NCBI GenBank assembly: GCA_017473285.1
Contig: JAFULP010000026.1
Coordinates: forward strand, 1 to 8,357
Origin: Clostridia bacterium
GTDB taxonomy: Bacteria; Bacillota; Clostridia; Christensenellales; UBA1242
Direction of reading: 5' to 3'
Length of the DNA stretch: 8,357 nt
The position numbers and the translations under genes were made by a program. Shown one piece after another: positions 1 through 6,027 of this stretch (the first letter of the stretch is position 1; each line of letters starts with the position of its first letter). Below the pieces are notes generated by a model. The model was not told the origin of the DNA. It searched no databases and worked only from the letters and a program-made list of their open reading frames with translations.

Positions 1-1518
1 GGCTTAAAAACCGCTATACCTATGTATATTTCTAATGAACAATTAACATTACATTCTAACCAAGATAATGGTGTAAATAGTTTGTATTACACTCCAGCAG
101 GAACAAGTTACGCAACCATTACTTTCTATCACATATTTAGGTCAAATTATCGTACATTTGCGGTAATTATGGAAGTGTACAAGACGGATAAAAATCAAGA
201 CATATTATCAACGCTTTCGTTTATAACAAACTCGTCACAAGACGGTGAAAATTTACTAAGTGGCGGAACATCAAAGACAATATACAATGCAAATGCTGAG
301 TACTATAAGCTAACATTTAATTCGTATAACCGAAACACAGGCTCAAATGCACTAGAGCGACATAATAAGATAATTATTGATATATATTACAACAATATGT
401 TTGCTAAGCGTGTGATTGGCGGTGAAGATGATATAACAACCATCGAATTTAAAAACAGTGGAAGTTATAAGTTGGAAATAATGGACGAGGCAGGCAATGT
501 TCAATACTTTAGGACATCAACGTCAACATTGAATTACTTTACAGTTGTTGTAATGAAGGACATTCTATATACAGTTAATGGTGAAGCCCCTATTCACTAT
601 GCGTATTACGATAGCCCTATTACATTACAAATCAATCGTTATAACGACGCTACAGGTAAAAATAATTACGACATTAACACAATTAGTTTGACCGCCGTTT
701 TAAATGGCAAAAACTATACAGGCTACGAGCATCCAACCGAATCTACAACTTATGTATTTAAGGCATATGGCACATATTTGATTACAATTTCAGCTAAGTT
801 GTTAGGTACAGATATGACCGTAACCAGTCAACTAGTATTTACAATACTAAATCCTAACGAAGCCCGCACAGCACTCGACTTTACCTCGATATATGGATAC
901 AACATTATTTCAGTACATAGTATTACCAAAACCGCTGAAAAGGATGTGACGGACAAGTTTATTGACTTGTTGCAAGACAAATCTAATACAGAGGGTGCAA
1001 ATGTGTACAACAAGTTGATAACCTATGAAAGATTAATTGAAGCATTTGGTTCATCAACTCAAGGCAAAATGAAGTTTAGAGTAGTATACGAAGTGGATGA
1101 TGACGATTTGCTACCTGCAAGACGAGCCGAATTTTCGTTTACACTAAACAACGAAACTGCAACTATAAATTCATCAATTAAGGCGGGTGAAACCACCACC
1201 AAAACAGTTACACTTAAATTTAATGCTGCCAATATTTATGACCAAATTGGTGATTGTAATTTAGTAATTAATGGTGAAGTTGTATTGCGCATTGATGAAA
1301 ATTCAAGCAACTCGATTACTGAAATACAAGTTAAAAATGTTGGTGAATATTATGTTCAATTGATGGGTGACAGCGGTAACATTGCTACAAGTTTCAACTT
1401 TAAAATTAAAGAGCCTTTAAACATGGTATCTATTATTTTAATTATTGTTGTAGTTGCTATTGTTGCGGCATTGGTGGGAACATTTATTTGGTTGAGAACC
1501 AGAATGAAAGTAAGATAA
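1..1518 (+). CDS. Cell-surface protein with tandem Ig-like modules and C-terminal membrane anchor (5' partial)
   Basis: The reading frame is open from base 1 to the TAA at 1516-1518. The first ATG is at 22, but it has no ribosome binding site and codons before it stay open, so the gene almost certainly begins left of the window; residue numbers here count from that ATG. The protein is rich in beta-strand-like Thr/Ser/Asn/Tyr segments. A motif of the form I/V-x-F/V-K-x-x-G-x-Y-x-L/I ends each of three modules (about 140-160, 243-258 and 433-453), and in the first and third it continues into D-x-x-G-N. This looks like tandem Ig-like or PKD-like beta sandwiches. A single hydrophobic helix at about 468-490 is followed by LRTRMKVR, a stop-transfer signal giving an extracellular body and a short cytoplasmic tail. 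There is no LPxTG motif. It lies 73 bases before the coupling ATPase on the same strand, so the two may be co-transcribed. I infer a surface or adhesion role, or a structural part of an export machine; no specific family is recognised. Confidence 0.7.
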   Translation, partial: GLKTAIPMYISNEQLTLHSNQDNGVNSLYYTPAGTSYATITFYHIFRSNYRTFAVIMEVYKTDKNQDILSTLSFITNSSQDGENLLSGGTSKTIYNANAEYYKLTFNSYNRNTGSNALERHNKIIIDIYYNNMFAKRVIGGEDDITTIEFKNSGSYKLEIMDEAGNVQYFRTSTSTLNYFTVVVMKDILYTVNGEAPIHYAYYDSPITLQINRYNDATGKNNYDINTISLTAVLNGKNYTGYEHPTESTTYVFKAYGTYLITISAKLLGTDMTVTSQLVFTILNPNEARTALDFTSIYGYNIISVHSITKTAEKDVTDKFIDLLQDKSNTEGANVYNKLITYERLIEAFGSSTQGKMKFRVVYEVDDDDLLPARRAEFSFTLNNETATINSSIKAGETTTKTVTLKFNAANIYDQIGDCNLVINGEVVLRIDENSSNSITEIQVKNVGEYYVQLMGDSGNIATSFNFKIKEPLNMVSIILIIVVVAIVAALVGTFIWLRTRMKVR

Positions 1519-1551
1519 TCACTTGACAAGATTATCAATAAGTATTATTCT
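1514..1551 (+). promoter_or_regulatory. Possible promoter with flanking inverted repeat before the coupling ATPase gene
   Basis: A perfect -35 hexamer TTGACA lies at 1523-1528. A weak -10 candidate TATTCT lies at 1546-1551 with a 17-base spacer; TATTAT at 1543-1548 is a better hexamer but only 14 bases away. The -35 box sits in the loop of a 7-base inverted repeat, GATAATC at 1514-1520 and GATTATC at 1530-1536, which overlaps the stop codon of the upstream gene. The repeat could be an operator or chance in AT-rich DNA. Read-through from the upstream gene remains equally possible. Confidence 0.3.
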
Positions 1552-1557
1552 TTTAAT

Positions 1558-1603
1558 AAAGGAGAAAGTTTGTAACTGCGCCATATAATCTATGGTGCAA
1601 TTG
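1558..1603 (+). promoter_or_regulatory. Strong ribosome binding site separated from the start by a hairpin
   Basis: AAAGGAGAAAG at 1558-1568 is a strong Shine-Dalgarno sequence, but the first in-frame ATG (1592) is 27 bases after GGAG, and an in-frame TAA at 1586-1588 rules out any earlier start. The bases between form a hairpin: TGCGCCATA (1577-1585) pairs with TATGGTGCA (1591-1599) with one G-U pair and a TAATC loop. The ATG at 1592 lies inside the stem. If the hairpin folds, the Shine-Dalgarno site comes to about 13 bases from an in-frame TTG at 1601. A TTG-TAA start-stop pair at 1570-1575 also sits at normal distance from the Shine-Dalgarno site. Confidence 0.5.
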
Positions 1604-3646
1604 CAAATTAATTTAAGTATGGGAAAATTTTTAAAAAGGGTGTTACTAAATGTAGTTATTTTTGTAATAGTATATTTGGCATCACTTGTTATTGTGTCAT
1701 ATATTAATAATGGTGAATTTAGTATTGATGCTTCATATTTAACTGACGCATCTACATTATTTTTTACCTTTATGATTTATGGCATTTGGATAATATATTG
1801 GTTGTTTAGATTGCTAGATAGCAAACCTAAGGACAAAAAGAAAGGTTCATTTGACAAGGCTAAAGACGAAAAGGGTAAAGATATTCAACAATATTTTAGC
1901 AATGACTTTGTGTCTTTAGATGATTTGAAAAGCAAAAAAGAGTTTAACTTTTGCACAACCAAAAATATTAGAACCCTAAACAAGGATGGTGTGCTTGTAA
2001 GAGCGGAAAAAGTGGGTCAAAATATTGAAATTAACCTTATCAAGCCTATACACACATTAATTGTTGGTACCACTTCATCAGGTAAATCATCACAATACAT
2101 CAATCCAACAATTCAGTTATTGTCAATGACCGCTGCAAAGCCTTCGTTTGTAATCACTGACCCTAAAAAAGATTTGTACGAGCAAAATGCTGAAAAGTTA
2201 AAAAGTGAAGGATACGAAATTTTAAGATTGGACCTTGACAACCCTTATGGTTCGTCCAAATGGAATCCATTAACTTATGTGTATCGTACATATCATCGTA
2301 GTTTGAATATTACAAGGGAAGTTAAAATTCACCAAGCAGGCGAGGACCCAAGAGCCAAGAAGTTAATCATGGATAGCAACTTTGATTGGCAAAACACCAA
2401 TTGGTACGAATTTAACCGTACCGCATATGCTAACCGCAACAACTTGGACCGTGATTTAAACGTGGTTAAAGGCAAACTTCAAGCGGCAGCATTTACCGAA
2501 ATTCAAGATGTGGTAACCGCTGTAGCACCAATTGTTAACACCAATGATGCCAACTGGGAAACCGTTGCCCAAAAACTTATTCAAGCGGTAATACTAGCCA
2601 TGTTAGAAGATAGTACTGACCCAGAATTAGGCTTAACTGAAGATAAATTTAACTTTTATAACGTGTATAAGATATGTAACTTTAGTGATTCTGGTAGAGA
2701 CACATATGCAACATTAAAAAAATATTTGTTTGAATATCGTGACAAATTTTCAAAGGTGCGTGAACTTGCCAACTCTGCCTTAAACAACGCCGAAACAACC
2801 AGTAAAAACTACATGGGCTTTGTATCAAGCAAAACTATTGCATTTAGTGATGAAGGTATCAGCCTAATGACCAGCACTAATGAAATTGACTTTAATAAGA
2901 TTGACGAAAAACCAACAGCAATATTTGTGCATATTCCAGACCAAATTGAAGTTCGTCATCCATTAGGTGCATTATTTGTTACCCAAATGTATAAGCGTTT
3001 GGTTGAAAAAGCCAACTCTTTAGGTGGAAGGTTGAAGCGAAATGTGTACTTTGAACTAGACGAATTTGGTAATATGCCTAAGTTTAACAATTTTGGTACA
3101 ACCTTGGCAGTTGCACGAAGCCGTGGTATATTCTATCAATTAGTAATTCAATCGTATGCACAATTAAACAATAAATATGGCGACCATGAAGCGCAAATTA
3201 TTCGTAATAACTGTCCAATTTCGGTTTATGTAGGTTCGGACGACCATAATACTAACGAAGAGTTTAGCAAAATTCTTGGTAACAAAACTATTGAAATTAC
3301 CAGCGTCAATACCAGCAAAGGTCCTGACGGCAAGGAAACCGAAAGTAAGAGTAAACAAACTCAAACAAGGCCAATTGCTTATCCACACGAATTAAATACT
3401 TTCCGTAAAGAAAGATATTTGATAATTAAATCGTTTGATCCGCCTTGCGTGTATAAAAATAAGTTTACACCATACTTTGAAGCAACCGATATATACAGCA
3501 TAACCCCACCGCCTGAACAATATATTCCTATGACAGGTTTTGATGAGGGTAGGATGTATTATGACATTACTAAACGTAACCAAATTATGAAAAATCGAAA
3601 TTCATCAAAAGAAGACGATGACGACGATGACTTATTTGATTTTTAA
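1592..3646 (+). CDS. VirD4/TraG-family type IV secretion coupling ATPase
   Basis: This is a membrane-bound hexameric-type ATPase of the T4SS-DNA_transf (VirD4/TraG) family, which in known systems recruits substrate DNA or proteins and feeds them to a type IV secretion channel. Two membrane helices are visible at about 17-38 and 55-74, then a Lys-rich linker, then the motor domain. Walker A is G159-TTSSGKS, the family motif TDPKKD is at 189-194, Walker B is VYFELDE at 485-491, and the conserved ARSRGIF...QSYAQL stretch is at 508-524. An all-alpha domain fits roughly 350-430. The stretch 230-290 is longer than in typical VirD4 proteins. The C-terminus is an acidic tail (KEDDDDDD then LFDF). At 684 residues it is in the normal family range. 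The start is uncertain: ATG 1592, TTG 1601 or ATG 1619, the last leaving a good MGKFLKR N-terminus. No relaxase or VirB gene is in view, so DNA transfer is not shown; protein export is an alternative. FtsK/SpoIIIE is unlikely given the TDPK and QSxAQL motifs. Confidence 0.88.
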   Translation: MVQLQINLSMGKFLKRVLLNVVIFVIVYLASLVIVSYINNGEFSIDASYLTDASTLFFTFMIYGIWIIYWLFRLLDSKPKDKKKGSFDKAKDEKGKDIQQYFSNDFVSLDDLKSKKEFNFCTTKNIRTLNKDGVLVRAEKVGQNIEINLIKPIHTLIVGTTSSGKSSQYINPTIQLLSMTAAKPSFVITDPKKDLYEQNAEKLKSEGYEILRLDLDNPYGSSKWNPLTYVYRTYHRSLNITREVKIHQAGEDPRAKKLIMDSNFDWQNTNWYEFNRTAYANRNNLDRDLNVVKGKLQAAAFTEIQDVVTAVAPIVNTNDANWETVAQKLIQAVILAMLEDSTDPELGLTEDKFNFYNVYKICNFSDSGRDTYATLKKYLFEYRDKFSKVRELANSALNNAETTSKNYMGFVSSKTIAFSDEGISLMTSTNEIDFNKIDEKPTAIFVHIPDQIEVRHPLGALFVTQMYKRLVEKANSLGGRLKRNVYFELDEFGNMPKFNNFGTTLAVARSRGIFYQLVIQSYAQLNNKYGDHEAQIIRNNCPISVYVGSDDHNTNEEFSKILGNKTIEITSVNTSKGPDGKETESKSKQTQTRPIAYPHELNTFRKERYLIIKSFDPPCVYKNKFTPYFEATDIYSITPPPEQYIPMTGFDEGRMYYDITKRNQIMKNRNSSKEDDDDDDLFDF

Positions 3647-3675
3647 AAGGCTAAATTTTAGCCTTTTATTTTTTG
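3645..3675 (+). terminator. Intrinsic terminator after the coupling ATPase gene
   Basis: The stem AAAAGGCTA (3645-3653) pairs with TAGCCTTTT (3659-3667) around a 5-base AT loop, and is followed by ATTTTTTG, a U-tract. It begins within the TAA stop codon, so it ends the transcription unit of the coupling ATPase. The A-rich left arm could give partial activity on the other strand, but no gene approaches from that side. Confidence 0.85.
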
Positions 3676-3764
3676 TATTGTATATTAGATTGGTGGTAAA
3701 AGCACGATTTGTTGTATTTAACGATGATTGCGGACTACAAAATTTAATAATAATTGCAAAAAAT

Positions 3765-3804
3765 ATCAAAAATATTTGATTTATGTTGAAGAATTGTTTA
3801 TACT
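3765..3804 (+). promoter_or_regulatory. Promoter of the beta-helix surface protein, with operator-like inverted repeat
   Basis: A -35 box TTGATT at 3776-3781 and a -10 box TATACT at 3799-3804 are separated by exactly 17 bases, a good match to a housekeeping sigma-70/SigA promoter. A 6-base inverted repeat with a 4-base spacer, ATCAAA (3765-3770) and TTTGAT (3775-3780), overlaps the -35 box and could bind a repressor. A second pairing (TTGAAG at 3786 with TATAGA at 3810, 18-base spacer) is weaker. The predicted transcript has a 5' leader of about 70 bases. Confidence 0.55.
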
Positions 3805-3855
3805 AATTGTATAGAATACTAAATCAAAACAGGGCTTTAAAGGATTATTGATTTA
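3776..3855. repeat. Three copies of the 8-base motif TTGATTTA, two direct and one inverted
   Basis: TTGATTTA occurs at 3776-3783 (covering the -35 box) and 3848-3855, and its complement TAAATCAA at 3820-3827. The last two can form an 8-bp stem with a 20-base loop in the 5' leader of the downstream gene; the loop holds the GC-richer piece CAGGGC. The copies may be operator sites, a leader structure, or chance in AT-rich DNA. Confidence 0.45.
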
Positions 3856-3881
3856 AACCTATTGGTTAGATTGGGGGAATT

Positions 3882-5009
3882 ATGAAGAAAAAGAAATTGT
3901 TTTTAATTATTTCAACCGTTGCGTGTGTGCTATTAATTGGCACTGTGTTAGCAGTTAAATTTATAGAGCAACCACATAAACACACCTATGGCGCTAAGAC
4001 TTATCATATTTCAAATGATGAGGTGTATTATACAAGGACATGTAAAAATGGTTGTGTTCAGAGATATGAAACCAACGCAACTTTTGAGGATGTGCTAACA
4101 ACTGCTAGCGCTGAAGATAGCATTGTGTTGGACGAAAATATTACATTGGAAAATGAAATTAATCTTCAAAGTTTTGTAACCAAAGATGGTGTGCCTGAAG
4201 GTTTAACGCTAAATATTAATTTGGATTTAAGAGGTTACACCATAAATACTGATGTTGAGCAAGCAACAAATAATTCGCTGTTTATGTTAAATGCCAATTA
4301 TGGTAAAATAAATATGAATATAAGCAATGGTTCAATTTGCTCACAAGATTTGTTGTACATATTTAGTTTCATGAATCGTGGCGCTGAAGATAGCATAGTA
4401 TTAAATATCAATAGTTTGGACTGTGAAGTTACTGGCAGTCAAGCCACTCCAATCTTTGCTCATAACAGCAGTTCAAAAATTAAATTAAATGCTAATAATA
4501 GTTCGTTTACTTCTAATAAATCTACTGTTACAGAAAGTGAATTTGGTGTTGGCGCATTTATCAATACTAATAGTGAATTTAACTTTACTAATTGCTATTT
4601 CCAAGGCGGAGATGCTATATATGTAAAGCATGGTACAGTTAATCTAAATGGTTGCAAACTTGTAAATGTAGGATTAGCAAACCGTTTTGAAACAACATCT
4701 GATAAATTCTTTGCAATTGGCTCTTGCTTGGCAACTGATTCATATCGCAATAGCGAAGGTCAAACTGAATTTGATATCACTGTAACTGATTGTGAAATGG
4801 TTGGCAACGAAAGTAGTACAATGATATATGTTGCACAAACTGCTGAAGCAGGTTTAGCAGCAAGCATTAATACAAATTCTAGTATAAATGTAGTGTCTTG
4901 TAGTTTTAACAATGACCCAGTAGCAACAATAGTTAACACTGGCATTATTCATTATCCAAATGATGTAGAACCAGTAAATCAAGGTAATCAAACTTGGATT
5001 GCGGGTTAA
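3882..5009 (+). CDS. Membrane-anchored extracellular protein with His/Cys motif and beta-helix-like body
   Basis: No named family is recognised. The N-terminus MKKKK plus a hydrophobic helix at about 6-26 is a signal peptide or signal anchor; VLA at 22-24 could be a cleavage site, and there is no clear lipobox. Directly after the membrane segment come H32, H34, C54 and C58 (HKH...CKNGC), a spacing that could bind a metal ion. From about 65 to 355 the chain is made of short Asn/Ser/Thr-rich strands with patterns such as INMNISNGSI, VNLNGCKLVNV and FNFTNCYFQGG, spaced as in right-handed parallel beta-helix (pectate-lyase-like) surface proteins. No catalytic residues could be assigned. A segment AEDSIVL repeats at 77-83 and 168-174. 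The ATG at 3882 follows GGGGGAA at 3873-3879, which pairs with the anti-Shine-Dalgarno with one wobble. It is monocistronic, with its own promoter and terminator. Adhesion or glycan binding is a guess. Confidence 0.75.
   Translation: MKKKKLFLIISTVACVLLIGTVLAVKFIEQPHKHTYGAKTYHISNDEVYYTRTCKNGCVQRYETNATFEDVLTTASAEDSIVLDENITLENEINLQSFVTKDGVPEGLTLNINLDLRGYTINTDVEQATNNSLFMLNANYGKINMNISNGSICSQDLLYIFSFMNRGAEDSIVLNINSLDCEVTGSQATPIFAHNSSSKIKLNANNSSFTSNKSTVTESEFGVGAFINTNSEFNFTNCYFQGGDAIYVKHGTVNLNGCKLVNVGLANRFETTSDKFFAIGSCLATDSYRNSEGQTEFDITVTDCEMVGNESSTMIYVAQTAEAGLAASINTNSSINVVSCSFNNDPVATIVNTGIIHYPNDVEPVNQGNQTWIAG
4108..4396 (+). repeat. In-frame 16-base direct repeat inside the surface protein gene
   Basis: GCGCTGAAGATAGCAT occurs exactly at 4108-4123 and again at 4381-4396, 273 bases (91 codons) apart and in the same frame. 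At protein level this gives AEDSIVL twice, followed by a similar N/D-rich strand. It suggests an old internal duplication of a beta-helix unit, with the DNA between the copies diverged. Confidence 0.6.
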
Positions 5010-5020
5010 TATGGCATAAC

Positions 5021-5054
5021 AAAATCTACCAAATTATTGGTAGGTTTTTTATTT
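5021..5054 (+). terminator. Intrinsic terminator after the surface protein gene
   Basis: CTACCAA (5026-5032) pairs with TTGGTAG (5037-5043) around an ATTA loop, followed by six T at 5045-5050. The left-hand AAAA could extend the stem by pairing with the T run. It lies 12 bases after the TAA stop of the upstream + strand gene. Confidence 0.85.
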
Positions 5055-5072
5055 ATACAAATTTTTAAGATA

Positions 5073-5105
5073 AAAAAATCTCTTATAACTTATAAGAGAT
5101 TTTTT
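5073..5105. terminator. Bidirectional terminator between convergent genes
   Basis: TCTCTTATAA (5079-5088) and TTATAAGAGA (5090-5099) are perfect complements around one base, flanked by six A on the left and six T on the right. This gives a U-tract for transcripts of either strand. It lies 5 bases beyond the TGA stop of the - strand nucleoside hydrolase gene (5111-5113) and backs up the + strand terminator just before it. Confidence 0.85.
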
Positions 5106-5110
5106 ATATA

Positions 5111-6013
5111 TCATATTTTAATTGATTTTAATGTATTATAATACCATGAATAAAATGCACGCTTGTTAATATCTGTAGTAACAATAACATTTGGCGTTTG
5201 GCTAGTGTAATCAAAATTTAAATATTCAGTGCCATCACTTGTGGCTTTAAATTCTGCTTTTGCGTAAGATATTTTAAACATATTAGGCTTAACCAGCCAT
5301 GCCACTCCGCAAGCGTCATGCAAGGCAGCACCATCTTTAACCGTTCTATCTTTGTGGCTAGGATAGATTGAGGCTAAAAATTGTCCTGTTGTGCTATATT
5401 TGGAAGATTTGTCAAATTGGCTTGTGGGTATATATGCTTTGTGCCCCATATCTGAAGTACAAAATACTATATTAGGGATTTTATTTAACACATATTTCAT
5501 ACTGTCATTGTCTATCATAATATTAAAATTTAAATAAGGGTTGATAGGGTCAATATAATTTAATCCCGTAACAGCAATTAATTTAATTTTGCTTATATCT
5601 TTTGGATATTTTTTAATATAATTAGCAATATTAGTGTATGGTCCGCATGCAATTATGTAGGTTAGTTCATTTTTGCTAACAACATCATGCATAGCCTGTG
5701 AGCAATCGGTGGTTAGTGGCTTGGTGTTGATATCTTTTTCGTATCCGCCCAATCCATTAATTCCATGCGCCCTAATTATGTGATGCTCGTTGGCTATTGG
5801 TGCAGACGCTCCTGCACATACTGGAATATCTTGACAATTAATAGTTTCAAGTACAGTAATAGTATTTTTAACCACATTGCTTTGCTCGGTGTTGCCAAAG
5901 CAACAAGTTATTAATTTAATATCTAATTGCTTTTGATAACAAGCCATAATTATTGCCACCGCATCATCAATGCCTGTGTCAACATCCAAAATAACTGGAA
6001 ATTTAGTTTTCAT
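5111..6013 (-). CDS. Inosine-uridine preferring nucleoside hydrolase family protein
   Basis: Family enzymes are cytoplasmic Ca2+-dependent N-glycosidases that split ribonucleosides into base plus ribose for salvage. The hallmark is intact at the N-terminus: D10-V-D12-T-G-I-D16-D17-A, followed by GN at 40-41. Other family positions are visible: HGINGLGG at 83-90, GPYTNIA at 124-130 and the C-terminal LHD of H232-D233 (base and Ca2+/ribose site). The usual central motif E-F-N...DPEAA is changed to N162-F-N164 with DNDSM, so the residue that contacts the ribose 5'-OH is not Glu. At 300 residues the length is close to the family norm of about 310, with no signal peptide. The ATG is preceded by AGGAG at 5-base spacing. 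The gene is the last of a - strand operon, 14 bases after the membrane protein gene, and stops with TGA next to a bidirectional terminator. The substrate cannot be told from sequence; the hydrolase fold is confident, purine or pyrimidine preference is not. Confidence 0.88.
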   Translation of the reverse strand: MKTKFPVILDVDTGIDDAVAIIMACYQKQLDIKLITCCFGNTEQSNVVKNTITVLETINCQDIPVCAGASAPIANEHHIIRAHGINGLGGYEKDINTKPLTTDCSQAMHDVVSKNELTYIIACGPYTNIANYIKKYPKDISKIKLIAVTGLNYIDPINPYLNFNIMIDNDSMKYVLNKIPNIVFCTSDMGHKAYIPTSQFDKSSKYSTTGQFLASIYPSHKDRTVKDGAALHDACGVAWLVKPNMFKISYAKAEFKATSDGTEYLNFDYTSQTPNVIVTTDINKRAFYSWYYNTLKSIKI

Positions 6014-6027
6014 ACAAACTCCTAATG

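Noticed and set aside
828..1013. Minus-strand open frame inside the surface protein gene
   Set aside because: It lies opposite a long well-formed gene, has no Shine-Dalgarno site and resembles no protein family.
1..1518. Sortase-anchored protein
   Set aside because: No LPxTG-like motif precedes the C-terminal helix, and the tail is an ordinary basic stop-transfer signal.
1592..3646. FtsK/SpoIIIE-type DNA translocase as identity of the large ATPase
   Set aside because: The TDPK motif, the QSxAQL stretch and two N-terminal helices match VirD4/TraG; there is no gamma winged-helix domain and no four-helix FtsK N-terminus.
3690..3764. Small RNA or riboswitch between the ATPase terminator and the next promoter
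   Set aside because: Only weak AT pairings are present, with no stable stem, terminator or recognisable aptamer core.
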